64,000 nt of DNA from NCBI RefSeq assembly GCF_016808095.1, contig NC_068970.1, positions 24,782,501 to 24,846,500 on the forward strand, in the 5' to 3' direction. Below the pieces are notes generated by a model. That model was not told the origin of the DNA and did no database searches. It saw nothing but the letters and a program-made list of their open reading frames with translations. Made by a program: the position numbers and the translations under genes. Shown piece by piece: positions 49,392-61,668 of this stretch. Source of the DNA: Vigna angularis. Lineage: Eukaryota; Streptophyta; Magnoliopsida; Fabales; Fabaceae. The first letter of the stretch is position 1; the number at the start of each line of letters is the position of its first letter.

Positions 49392-52069
49392 TTTTTTTCT
49401 CTTTCTAATTCTCCTTTTTTTGAAAAAAATATGTTGACTTTGGTTGTCATAGAGTCATTTCTTAAAAGAAAAGTGTTAAATGTGAGCTTGTTTATGAGCA
49501 TCCATCTAGTTCCCGCTGATCCTTTTGTCTTATAATAGAAGAGATATTATCTTTCGAACATTAGTTTTAATAAAATGATTAAAATTTCCTTCTATGTCAA
49601 TCATCCAATCATTATGTGACAATGTTTATTTTATCCATTTGGACTGAATCTAATAAACAAATGCATATAATGTTTGTTCTCGTATTGATTATTATGTTTT
49701 ATTTCCTTCGGTTTCTCAAATGATTTTCTCTTTTGAATGAGAGAAAAATGTATTTTCAATAATTTATCTAAGTTCAAATCTTGAAGTGAAGGATTCATAA
49801 TCTGCTAGATGAAGCTTAGCATCATTTGGTATTCTAATTTACATATTTGTAAAATTATTTCCAAAATATGATGTTTTGAAAGAAATCATTAAACTTAATA
49901 ATTATGGTTTCTTCGATGACCAATGTATTAACTATGGACTTTGAATTTGACAAAGTAACTAAGACATATACCTTTACCTACCTTGGAATCAACCTTACCC
50001 AATTGATCCTTGGTACTAAGGATAAAACATTCAAAACTAAAGATAAAAGTATAATGATGCTGTTCCTCCTTTTAATAGCTCACAAATAGTCTTATCCAAC
50101 AAAAGTTTAATGAATAATACATAATACTTGCAACCTCAATCTACAAATGTTTAAATACATAATTTCTACACACCATTGTCCATTTCTTCAAAATTTTATG
50201 TTTTTTTAACTATCTTAGTTTGTTGAGATTTTATCAATAAAAAGAAATTGTGATAAACATGCTTAACAAAAGCTACGAGAACATTTTTCTTCTTCAAAGT
50301 CATCCACAACACTTTTCTTGACAATTAATCATGAAGTTTTTTCTAGTCAATTAAAAGTATATATAAAATACTCGTGAATGTCGAACCTTTGTTTATCATC
50401 TTACGTAAAAAAAAAATATATTTTCTTTAATTTTGGTTCATTCCCCATATTTGCTCTAATTTTGGTTCATTCCCAAGTGTATGTTCAATCACCTTTTCAT
50501 GTAATTTCACATTAACTCATAAAACAGCACAATTTTGAATATATTTATGTATGATATTAATATCCTTTGTGTTTAATATACATATAAGATGCTTTATTTA
50601 TAATAGAAAAAATATAAGCTAAACTCAAAATACAAATAAAGAATAGTAACAAATTAACTAAAAATAAAAGATAAAGATAATATATTTAACAACCCCCTCA
50701 AGCTGGTGCATACAAATCGTATGTACCAAGCATGTTAGTAATATAATCAATAAATAGTTAGTGAAAATATCTACTTCTGCACCTCGAGTGACACCAAATT
50801 ATTAATGATTTGTGGAGATGAAATATCAACCCAAAAGACTACCCTGAGCAACAAATCTTGGAGGTTTCTCCATATAAATCACTTCTTGTAAATTGTTGTT
50901 GAGAAATGCATTATTCACATCCAGTTGTGAAAGAGTGCAGAAAAAGGTTGACAAACAATTAATAGTAGCTATGGAGAATAATATTGGACAATGATAGACT
51001 ACCGTGAAACTTCAACTATGATGACTTTGACAAAGAAAATTACCATCCGTAGTGGACGACGATTAGTAGTGATAGACAACGACAAACTACGGGGACTAGA
51101 TTGTCATCAATAACGAATGGTGGCCTGTAGTGGCTGACAATGATAGATTGTAGAGACTAGATTGGATCACATAGAAATAGACTCTCTCTCATGACAAATG
51201 ACGAAAATGACGACGCAATGATAATAGACAATGCAGGTGGACAATTTGGCTCTTCAAAAGAATGGTATCCTTTTTCATCAAAGCACCTAGAAACAAACTT
51301 CCCCCACAGGTAATGTCGTTAGACAAAGACAACGAACAATGGACAACAATGAAAAATACACGGTAGAGAACTAAAATTAGGAAAGTAAGACTAAGGTACT
51401 CAGACACAAGTGTTGAATGACAAAATTATTAAGGTGTTCGGTCGCCAGTTGCTGGTGGCCGATAACAACAATAATGTTAGAAGAAACTCAAACAATCAGG
51501 CTTTGGTATGATGTTAAATATATTGAAAACTATGTATGATATTAATCTCCCTTGTATTGAATATACACATAAGGTGCTCTATTTATAATAGAAGAAATAT
51601 AGGCTAACTCCAAAATAAAAAGGTTTAAACCCTCATATGGTTCTCATATTTGTTGAGGAATCTCAAGTCGATCCTCTTCTTTAAAACGGTCTCAATTGGG
51701 TCTAAATTTTGTAAATTTGTAACACTTAAGCCATTTCCGTTAAGTGGTCAGAAATAGAGTCAAAAGTGGTTGACGTGTTGCACAATAAATGTATTGAGGT
51801 GGATCTTTTATTACGTGGAAATTGGATTTAAATTATAATATGAAATTTAGATTTAATTTATAACGTGAAATTATTTAATTGGAGACGTGGTTAGGAAAAA
51901 AAGTTAAAAAACTTATTACATTTGAGTTTTTGAAACTGCAAATTTGAAATTTCGAAAGAAATATAAAAACGGAATCTAGGCAATATCATCACCATCACCA
52001 TCTTTCTACATATTTGTTACTATTGCGCCTTTCATTTCAGTACTTGTACAAGCATAAGTTCATTTTATT

Positions 52070-52465
52070 TCATAAAAAACTATAGCACCATCATTCTCTT
52101 CTTCGTTCACACAAAACTTCTCTCTCATCATCTTTCTTCTTCCCTCCTAACTCATATATATCAAGATTAATTTTTTTCCTCAAAAACGTTTCATTGGGAT
52201 CTCACCCAAGTTTGAATTTCCAAAACCCCAAAATTTGCAACGACCCTAAAAAAGACATCATTGGAAAGTGTTGAAATGAAAAACGCAACAATCTCTACAT
52301 CCAACAGACTCCAACGCACCATTGTCTTCTTCGTTCACACAAAACTTCTCCCCATCATCTTTCTTCCTCCCTCCCAACTCATATATCAAGTTTAACTTTT
52401 TTTTCTCAAAAACGTTTCATTGGGATCTCACCCAAATATAAAATTTCCACAGCCCCAAAAAAATT
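52070..52465 (+). repeat. Internal duplication inside the Pack-MULE
   Basis: Segments at about 52085-52235 and 52322-52460 share TCTTCTTCGTTCACACAAAA, then CATCATCTTTCTTC, AACTCATATAT and CAAAAACGTTTCATTGGGAT. Spacing is about 240 bp. Confidence 0.8.
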
Positions 52466-52849
52466 ACTTAAAAAACCCTAAAATCAAACCCTAAAAACAA
52501 ATTCAACATTAAAACAAAAGAAAAAACAGAATTATCGGAAGGATATTGATTTTGTGTAGTGTATGAAGATTTAATAGGAAGACATAGAAAACTTTGAACA
52601 AATCTAAAAAAATCTGAGAAAGAGGTTTCGTATAGCCACAAAACCCCTTGATTTAACATTTCTCAATCGAGGTACTCCACAATACTCGAACATTTGTAGA
52701 GTTAATGTTTTCCTCAAATTGGTGTTCATACAGTATCAAGTTCCCATTTGCAGCAAGTGTGACATGGTAGATTGAACTTGTGTTGTGTAATTTTTTTCCA
52801 GGGCTAAAATTTTTGTTCAAACACGAAATCCCAATGCAAAGAGAGACCG

Positions 52850-53150
52850 TGGCATCCAGCCCGAGCTATAAGTCCACAAAAGTGTTTGAAGTCCAATAAG
52901 CATAAGTGCCAGATGTTGGACTGTTCTTTGGATAAGCAATGAGGTTTCCATCTAATTGTATGACCATAAAGAAAGCTCTACTCGAATAGTCTTTTTCGGA
53001 CACACTAGAAACCAGTCGATCGTCTCTAGCTAAATTCTGACCTCCTAATAAGGTGTCAGTTGGATAATCAAATTTTTGCCAAACAATAGTCCTGTCATTG
53101 CTATAGAGCACAAAGTTGCCAAAATTAAGCACAAAGTTGCACAAAATCCC
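52850..53150 (-). pseudogene. G-type lectin S-receptor-like kinase fragment (B-lectin domain)
   Basis: The minus-strand frame 53144-52866 reads GNFVLYSNDRTIVWQKFDYP and TDTLLGGQNLARDDRLVSS, then FFMVIQLDGNLIAYPKNSP. These are hallmark motifs of the mannose-binding B-lectin domain of G-type lectin receptor-like Ser/Thr kinases, plasma-membrane receptors. Only about 92 residues are present, with no signal peptide, PAN, transmembrane or kinase part. It is carried inside the Pack-MULE, so it is a captured piece, not a gene at its native site. Confidence 0.85.
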
Positions 53151-53501
53151 TAATTTATTTTGCTAACCACATTGACCAATTACATAACATCATGTCAAAA
53201 ACTAATACATCATAATTTAAATCTTAATTTCACGTAATAAAAACATCACATCAGCATGTTTATTGTGCAACACATCATCAACTCTTGACATCGTTTTTGA
53301 CCACTTAACATAAATGACTTAATTGTTACAAATTACAAAATTTAAGACTCAATTAAGACTGTTTTAAACAAGAGGACTGACTTGAGATTTCCTCAACAAA
53401 TATGAAGACCATCCAAGGATTTAAACCAAATAAAAATAAAAAATAATAATAAACTAACTAAAAATAAAATATAAAGATAAAATAAAGATAATATATTTAA
53501 T

Positions 53502-55207
53502 AAAATATCTCATTTGTTTTTAATATAGAACCAAAGTATTTTTATTTTACTCATGTGTCAGCTTAAATCTCAAAACCCTATTGAAAAACTAAGGGAACCA
53601 AATTAAACCTTTTCTTTTTTTTCAACACACTTTCAAACTTCAATAAGAATATCAGAGTCCAATAACTTTATCCTGATACATGCATCTAATGCTCTCTTTT
53701 ACCTCTCCAATTTGAATTTTATGGAAATAAGTCAAATGTCATTCGCCCTCTATCTCACTAATACCATGATCTGCAAAAAACCCTTCTCCATTCATTGTTC
53801 AAGCATCTTAATCTAAATCTCTTGCATTCGTTTCTCTACTTTTGACAAGCTCATATATCTTACTTTCTCTATTCTTTGTCCAAAGGGTTTGTAATTTCAA
53901 GGACTTCAGATTGTGTGCTACAATCACAACTTGTCTCAATCCCTGTTATGATACTTGTCTAGTTTCCAATGTTGTTAGGATACTTTGTCCAGTTTTCAAT
54001 ATTATTACTCTTGAACAAGAATTTAAAACATTCTCTTTTATTTTTTACCTTGTCTTAAACATATTTATTCCACCACCTCGATTCTTCATCACTTCATCCA
54101 AAACATTTTGACCCACTCAGCATCTTCAACAATTTTTCCTTATCTTGTTAGACATATAATTCCAAATAAAGACAGCATTGCTTTGAAATTCCCACCAACC
54201 TAAAACTTTATACTTAGAAATCAAAAGTGTGATCCACATAGCTACATAAAAAGGATAAAATAGTATCCCCTTCTCACATTCTGACCCACATTTTCAATTG
54301 GTCCGATATAAACAATAGAGTACACAACAAAGGCGACGAAGTGGGTAAGTAATACTCTTGATGTTGCTGGAACAATGCAAGGAAACAAATGATCTAAGAT
54401 AACTTTGCAACTACGGTTGGATGTATATGCACTATAATAAAATCTCCATCAAAGACAAGACTAGATGTACGAAAATTACAAAGAGCACGTTTACGCAGCA
54501 CAAGTTAATTAAAAGGTCGCTTTCAGAGCTAAGAAGAAATTGCCAGGAAACTCCATATAATTTTTTAATGTTCTTTACCTTTCTATAGGGATTGGCCAAT
54601 CTTAGAAGTATGAATTTTACCTTCGAATGAAAAAGGGTTTCCGTTATCTAAAAAAATAAATACTAAAACTAAAGCAATTTTCCACACCTTCCTTGCCTTT
54701 TGGGCTTTCAGAATACACAGACGAGAAATTTCCCCCACACGAATAAATAAATGTCACTCACCGAATAAACTCATCAAACACATCCAAATTTTTTCTTCAT
54801 ACACATTACAGTTCCAACTTTGGGAAAGAAAAACACTAAAAGAGAAACATATTACCATATACGAAGGTTTTACTGATTAGTCAGCACAACCAGCCAGTTT
54901 CAGTGTTGCATTTACAAGGGAAATGAAAGAATTAATACCTTTTCAATTAAAGAAACAAGGAGAGAACTTACAACATAAGTCGTGACAAATTTGAAAACCC
55001 CAAACACTAACATATAGAGAGAACATAACATCCCACAACAAAATCATGGGAATTCCCACATCTTGTACTGAAATCAGATGCAACAAACTCCAGTCAATCG
55101 CCAGATCCAACAAAACACCGATCAAGTTATATCTTCAGCAAGGAAGATGATATCTGCTGCTCTGTATATATGCATTTACTTCATAATGGAATTGAGACAA
55201 TATTTGT
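53502..55207. other. Spacer and probable 3' region of the SYP22 gene
   Basis: AT-rich sequence without a recognised gene. The part next to 55208 should hold the 3' untranslated region of the syntaxin gene. The frames at 53842-54111 and 54943-55125 carry no known motif. Confidence 0.55.
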
Positions 55208-58200
55208 CTAAGCAGCAAGAACTATGATCACGATCAGAAGCACAATCCCAAAAATCACCAAAAGCAAGCATGTCTATGGAGAAAATAAAAGAGCACAAGG
55301 TTAACAAGGGAAATACACCAAGATTTCAAAAGGGTGAAAAAAAGACTAAACATTGACCAACGATGTACAAACAAGTCTTTCAAGATGGTAGACAGTCTAT
55401 GATAACTCCTTTAAGTAGGAAATTACATAAGCTATTACTTATTCCATCAACCACTTCTTCCCTTCCATATTATGACAACGATGCAATAATCCTACTTTCA
55501 AAATGGAAAACAAATATTGTTTGCAATGTGCAAACTGATAATAATAGACAAAATTACAGGCTAATCCACCTACAAAGATTTAAGCTGCATGTATAGTATG
55601 TTCAGAATACGTTTCTCTATAAGTATTTCTAGAAGAAGAAAATAATATAAAATGAAATAAACTTTTCTCCATAATGTAAAATTAGTTCATGCACAAGTTA
55701 AAAATATTTTTGAGAAATTCTACATATTAGCTTATCCGTAAACTAGTTTAAATTTATATAAGTTCAATTAATTTTTCCTTCGTATTTTCTTCTTGTGGAG
55801 GAGTTTATTCAAATAAATCCATTGTTATTTCCAAAATACGTGTCATGTACTGTAATCATAATAAATTTAATTTTGCAAGTAAATACATCAGCACAACAAG
55901 TCAATACAAAATCATTTTTAAATCAAATTCCATTCTGTGGTCAGGGCCATTAGTCAAACCCTCTTTAGAAGATATCTCCTCTGGAGATTCCACATATAAA
56001 AAGTCATTTCATGGAAGGAGGTTGAGTATAGTAATTTTGTGGCAATTAGAAATTGATACATTACCAAAGAGGAATTTGATCTTTGGGTCTTTGAAGCTTT
56101 TAAAAGTTGAGATTTTGCTTGTGCTGTTGCTGCATGGGAGTTCTCAATGTTGGAGCCAATATCATCTGTAAAATGAAATTTAGTTGCATTAGAGAACATG
56201 AACAAATACGGAAAAATAAATTTGTATACAGCGATATAAAATGTGCACAATCAGAAAAATAAAAGGGAATGAAAAAAAATACCAATCATGGTTCCTTGCT
56301 CATGGACAAGCACAGCAAGATCTTTGAAGATCTCGTTAACTTCACCAATTTGCTGCTGTATTTCTTGAATGCCTTGCTCCCTTTCCTCAATGATGGCCTC
56401 GTTAAAAGCAATCTCATTATCTAAGAACAAAACCTCCTGCCTGCAGCATGAATAAAACAAGAGCTAAGGTACTGAAATGATGCAATGTAGAAAATTTGAA
56501 AACTCTGATAACGCATAAATTCAATTATTCATCTACTTTAGAGACAAAACGGATAATTCTAACATTGATTATGCCACCAATTTCATTACACCAGAGCATT
56601 ATAAGAGAAAAAAAGCGGGAAGAAGGGAGCTTTTGGTAGTTGATATCAATTATTTTCAGGATAATAGTATGTTGCAGATGAATATGTGGTACTCCAACAG
56701 CTAAAATGGAAAGATTTCCTTTTTCAGGATAAACAATTGACATTCAGTTGTCCAATCAAACTTAACAATGTAGCCACGATCAATTCATGATTCCAGCTCC
56801 TTCGAACCACCAAGGATGAAACAATAAATAAAGGCATCCTATTTTTCACCAATTCCAAATTTCAAATGGTTAATAATCCTGATCATTGACCCAATATTAC
56901 ATTTCAAAAATTGCTTTTCCACACCATATATTGGAAATAGATCAATAATACACAAAATGAATCTGCAAATCACTGACATACTACTAATCATAAATGAGAA
57001 AATACCTCCTTGATTCCACGAGTAAGGCACGCTCTTCTGGTGATTTATCAGGACCAACACCTAATTCACCAGCAGTATAGCTGCAAGCCCAAAGGAAAAT
57101 CTCCGTCATACCATTGTTTGCAAAGGTATATTATACACTGGCAGTGATTACAGAAGAAGAATCGATAACCTAGAAACCAATTGCATAATATTAAACTGCA
57201 AAATTCTAAATGTAGCCTAATCTAAAACAGGTCCCATTCTGCATAAGCCATACACTTCAAAACAAAGGAGAAACACAGTCTTGCCCCTAAACTTCTATAG
57301 GCTCTAATTATAATTGATAAATCACCTGGAAGGAAGGACTGCTTGGGGAACAAAAGGAGTGTATGCTGTTTCCCTTTCAGCTGCAAGACGTTGTGCCTTC
57401 TGAAACTCTTTCAATACTGCTTGAAAATCTTTCGCAAGTTTAGCATCTGCGATCTTCTTGCTTGCCTGCAAAAATAAGAAAAACTTTTAGGTAAAAGGCA
57501 TTGAAGATCATGCAACCATACAAAGGATTTGCCTGTCACAAACTTTCATAGTATTCTTTAAAAGAATGATGCAGATTGATTATAAAATTACCAATCCAGT
57601 AAAAATGACCGCAATAATATAAGTAATAATAGTATTCAGAGGAGTTAATGCATTTTGGAAGACAATCACAAAATACTGAGACGGGGACCAAATAAACAAA
57701 CTGCTCGTTCAGATGCAGTAAAACACAAGATCAAGGTTCAAACTTACATTAACTTCAGCATGGTGATCAATGTCACTGGCTTGCTTAAGTTTAGCTGATG
57801 TATCCTTCACCAATTGCCCAATATGTAGTCTTGTCTTGTGGCTGTAAGTTTTAAAATAGGTTAAAATATTAGTCAACCACAGTAATAGCAAAAGAGGTCC
57901 TTGTTCTACTAAATCAAAACTTAATATACAAGAGGGACAGTGTCCACTTTGCAAGGCTAAAAAAAGAGTTCAGATTCCCAACATCCCTCGGCTTCATCTG
58001 TTAACTACTTTGAATCACGAAGCTACCTTCTATAAAAGTATAACTACTTAACATTATAATCACCAAATATTCCATTACATAGAATGTCCTGTTCTTGAGT
58101 TGAAAAATTAGCATATCACTATATATCTTAATCCCGACTAGAGAAACAACAAGAAGAAATATAACCTCGATCAAAGCATCAGAAATAGCAATTTTGATCA

Positions 58201-58654
58201 TTCTTCCCAAAAAATAAAGGTCCGCTGCAATTCAATCGAAAAAAAACCCAAACTTAGCCCATCTAAACGAAAACGATCCCCAAAACGCCAAGCAACATGG
58301 AAATATTGTAATTCGAGCGGCCATTCAGCTGATTCGACAATTTTGATGTTGAAGGGGGGAAAGGGGGGAAGGAACGTTTCTTTATCTTTTTCTTCGGAAA
58401 ATAAAAAGTCAATAACGATCAGTTAGCTGAAATCAAAGAAATTGAGTGTGATGATGAAGAACTAACAGCTTCTCACGGAGCTCGGGGGTATCTTTGGGGG
58501 TTCCGAGGGTGTTGACGAGTCTCTGGAAGGTGGAGACGGCGGTGTTGATCTGGAATATTCCGGCAGCCACTGCCTGCGTGGGGTCCTGCTTGCCGTTGGT
58601 CAAGCCACGCCTGGAACCGAAGGGCCGACCAGCCTCGATGTCCTGAAAGCTCAT
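55208..58654 (-). CDS. SYP22: Syntaxin-22-like Qa-SNARE (SYP22/VAM3)
   Basis: This is a tail-anchored Qa-SNARE acting in fusion at the prevacuolar compartment and vacuole. Seven exons join in phase: 58654-58467, 57841-57748, 57465-57326, 57080-57006, 56440-56283, 56165-56065 and 55273-55208, giving 273 aa, against about 268 in Arabidopsis SYP22. The start [10 protein letters not shown] matches the family. The Habc part covers roughly residues 20-150 ([40 protein letters not shown]). The SNARE motif is at about 167-230, with the zero-layer glutamine at Gln214 ([13 protein letters not shown]). A single hydrophobic anchor at about 253-273 ([19 protein letters not shown]) ends the protein. The last 22-codon exon, which encodes the anchor, is shorter than usual gene-finder limits. 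Nothing appears damaged. Confidence 0.95.
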
Positions 58655-58990
58655 AATTCCGTTTCACTTTCTCGAGAAAATTGGGAGAATTTTCCTGAGA
58701 AAGGGAGGGAAAAGGCGAAGGAGGCGTTTACCGGGATCTGGGAGAATAAAGAGAGGGGAATTTGAGGAATTAGGGCAATGCAAGAAAAGGGAAGCGAACG
58801 AAGATTTGGATTCCGTGAGGTAGTTTCTTCGGTGGGTCTCTATGGTTGTAATTCCCTGCCGCTACATTGGCGTGGACGCGCTCTTCAAACACGTGTCGTT
58901 CTTCCATAGGATGGAGTCAAGCTTCTATTTTGGTGGCGTCGTGGTAAATTAATAACTCCTAATTATTGGTGCTGTGTTTACTTAATTTTA
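58655..58990 (-). promoter_or_regulatory. 5' leader and promoter region of SYP22
   Basis: Less AT-rich than the surroundings, with a CT-rich transcribed strand just above the start codon. ACGTG words occur at 58890-58894 (ACACGTGTC) and 59030-59035, as in G-box-type sites. No transcription start could be fixed. Confidence 0.4.
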
Positions 58991-60740
58991 AATTGTGGGA
59001 GAGGGAGCCACCGTGGACGCTTCCTTTTGTACGTGTCTAATCATTTTAATTAAGTTTAATATTAAAATTCATTTTTTATAAATACAAACTTAAAAGATTA
59101 TATGTTTTCATTTTTCTATATATACTTTCATTTGAATTTTTTTTTCATAAACTAATAGATTTTGTTTTCATAACATGTGTATATTCTGTAGCCTTTTTAA
59201 TGTCAATAATAACAATTTATAACTAAATATCACTTATAATTAAATATCAAATATATATTGCATCTTCAAAACTCAAATACATTCTTAATAAAAATCGATA
59301 TTATATATATATATATATATATATAATTAAAGAAAAAGGGCAAAGTGCAACAATAAACTTTGAATAAAAAATAATTTAATTCAAATTAACTTAGATTTAT
59401 TAAATACGTATTGTACTTTATAAAAAAAATTAAATCATTAATTTTCTAATCAACGATTTTAGTTTCCAACTACACTTTATCCTTCAAAGTTTTCTTTTTC
59501 GAAATTAATTTTAAAAGTGTGTTTTCTCATTTAGAAGAATCAAGACCATAGTTTTATATGTTTCTAGTATCAATGGAACAAAATAACTTATTGCATTTTT
59601 TTTTTAACTTTAACTTATTTAATATCTTTAGACCTAACTTGAGTTTTTAAGTTTGCAAGAAATTATTAAAAATTAAAACAGAAACATATATTATTTATTG
59701 TGAATAAAAAATATAGGTTATATGTTAAAATTATTTACTAGTTACAAATTTTAATATGATATAATTTATATATTTTTAGTTGAATAAATTACATTTTTAT
59801 TATTTATTATATGCAACTCACAGTCTATAATACCTGTTGATAACTCTAATTAAATTGTCCAAAATGTTGGTAATTTAATCCGTAAGGTTTTCAAATTTGG
59901 AAAGTTTTACTTATGAGCAAAAATCAAGTTTCATGAATCAAAATGCTATGTTATTAACTATTATTTGAAAGCAACACCAAACGGAATTATGTTCTTGTCT
60001 CTCTTTACAAAAAAAATATGTGAAACAACAAGACAAGGCAAGGCAAGGCAATGTAATGAAACACGCAATATTCCGTGGATAGTTCGCGCAGGTATATTAC
60101 AAAGAATGGAAAACTTTTCATCTATAGCTTGCTACTTCAGTGTGATGTTGGAAGCTAGTTCGCTAGCAATATTGAAGGTTGTTGCTCCTCTTCCACAAGC
60201 ATCGGGATTTCATCCTCTCTTTATGGATGTTGATTCAGTCTTAAACAATAAAGTGCGAGATCTTCTAAAAGACATGGCCTTTTTTGGGTTGGTCACCTTA
60301 TGCATCCAATCTCTGTAAATAAAAGATAAACATACGTTCAAAGCGGCACGAAACAAATTCTTGAATAATTTTCTCTCTCGCATAATAGTTTCATCTAGAG
60401 TTCTTCTTCTTTCTTTTACAAAAATCATCTTGAGCCATTTCATTTTCGTCCCTTTGTTCTCTTTCTTCTTCTTTTCCATAAATGTCCTAGGTTTAGTTAT
60501 TGAAAATACTTTCTAGTTTTGTTATCCTCGAAATTTTTGGAAAGTTCTTGTTGTATTCTGGGAGACTTACGCAGCACACTGTACATAAGTTCCTAAGAAA
60601 AATGATCTACATGCCTTAAAAAATTATTGTTGATGATATTATTATAAGTTTCTACAACAATTTTAAGGACTTATAACTGACATTAATAACCCAATTCCAG
60701 AGAATTAGAACATTGTTTCCATAATGCAGACGGTCTCCGC
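58991..60740. other. AT-rich spacer, possible copia 5' part
   Basis: Mostly AT-rich with a (TA)n tract near 59303-59325. The open frame 59965-60318 is not recognised as any protein. Its position just upstream of a copia gag remnant means the region at about 59960-60740 could be a decayed copia LTR and leader, but no second LTR is present to prove it. Confidence 0.4.
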
Positions 60741-60754
60741 AAAACCTTTCCTAG

Positions 60755-61241
60755 ATGTATTAAAAACGTGTGTCTAGCCTTTTTGACATGTATGGAGTTA
60801 CTACTTCTCTTTCATATGCAAAACCCAACTCTAGTCTCCCTTCAAATTGAAAACAAGTTGAAGATTAGATTCATGCGAGTAAGGTATGCTAACACACTCT
60901 ACTTACTGCACTTTCTAATGATTTATTCGATGTGTATTATTCTTATAAGAAAGCAAAGGACATTTGAGATTCGTTGATTCTCAAATACATTATTGAAGAT
61001 GTCGTCAAACAAAGGTTCATCATTGGGAACTACTACCACTAGAAAATAATTGAAGATAAAGATATAAAGTCTCAAATTAATGAGTACTACAAGTTGTGAA
61101 GATATCAAAGCGGAGAACATTCTTCAGCCCGATGAATTTGTTTCAGAACTTCTGATCGAGAAATTGTTGTCATCTTGGACTAATTACAAATAACAGTTGT
61201 AGCACAAATACAAGCAAATGTCACTTCCAGAGCTCATCACA
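60755..61241 (+). mobile_element. Ty1/copia gag fragment (decayed)
   Basis: Reading through frameshifts and stops, the plus strand follows copia Gag (UBN2-type) text: DVYYSYKKAKDI near 60925, LILKYIIEDVVKQRFIIGNY near 60975, IKSQINEYYKL near 61070, then PDEFVSELLIEKLLSSW near 61120 and KQMSLPELITH at 61215. The match stops abruptly where a CACTA end begins, so the element was broken by a later insertion. Confidence 0.8.
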
Positions 61242-61665
61242 CACTACAAAAATATTGTTATTTAATGGAGGTTTATTTTTCAATTTGCGGAGGTTATTTA
61301 ATTGTTATTTTTCAATTTTTCAAACCTCCACAGTTAAAGTCGTAGTTATTAATTTGCGGAGGTTTTTTATGACCCCTAGTATCGAATTTATATTGCGGAT
61401 GTTTTTTTTAGAGAGTTTTAACATCTTCTATTAGTGACTATTATTTTGTGGAGGTTTGAAACCTCCTTTATTTATAATTATCCACTTTCATTTATAATTT
61501 CTTAATTTAATGAAATATGTTTTTTATAATAAGAAATAAATAAAATATATAAATTTGTAAAATACACCAAAATTAACCAAAATTAATTTTATTAACTTAA
61601 GATAAAGTATATTTATTGATAATTACAAAATAAATATAAAAAAAATACATAGGTAGAAAATGTAA
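61242..61665 (+). mobile_element. CACTA (En/Spm-type) transposon left end
   Basis: CACTACAAAAATATTG at 61242 is a standard CACTA terminus. It is followed by subterminal repeats of the words GGAGGTTT, TTGCGGAGGTT and their inverse AAACCTCC up to about 61480, also typical of this superfamily. No right end with TGTAGTG was found in the window, so the element is truncated, interrupted by the sequence from 61669, or continues beyond. It splits the copia gag fragment. Confidence 0.7.
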
Positions 61666-61668
61666 GAT

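Larger units (their letters stand above)
46330..50530. other. AT-rich spacer with simple repeats
   Basis: Long AT-rich stretch without a recognisable gene. It holds a two-copy direct repeat near 48 kb and a long (AAT)n tract near 49.3 kb. The open frames at 48941-49177 and 49904-50089 have no recognisable protein content. Confidence 0.6.
51622..53427. mobile_element. Pack-MULE, 1806 bp, perfect 9-bp target duplication
   Basis: The ends read GGTTTAAACC on the left and GGTTTAAATCC on the reverse strand of the right end. They stay alignable as inverted repeats for about 190 bp, including ATATTTGTTGAGGAA and GTGTTGCACAATAAA. The flanking AAATAAAAA is identical at 51613-51621 and 53428-53436. The interior holds a fragment of a receptor kinase gene at 52866-53144 and an internal duplication. 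It sits inside a copia LTR. Confidence 0.92.
50535..53501 (-). mobile_element. Internally deleted Ty1/copia element, minus orientation, 5' LTR split by a MULE
   Basis: The left LTR (about 50535-50691) and the right LTR (51514 to about 53501, interrupted at 51622-53427) share TATGTATGATATTAAT, TTTATAATAGAA and GATAATATATTTAA blocks. On the minus strand the 3' LTR starts after the purine tract GCTTGAGGGGGTT at 50692-50704. A degenerate primer-binding region abuts the right LTR at 51503-51513. The 0.8-kb interior keeps a reverse transcriptase trace at about 50940-50826, reading QLDVNNAFLNNNLQEVIYME on the minus strand, the well-known copia RT motif. The rest of pol and gag is gone. LTR outer edges are approximate. 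Confidence 0.75.

Noticed and set aside
49193..49501. 102-aa minus frame with a long isoleucine run
   Set aside because: It is translation through the (AAT)n microsatellite; no protein features.
59965..60318. 117-aa plus frame as a small gene
   Set aside because: No recognisable motif and close to copia remnants; kept only as a note in the spacer entry.
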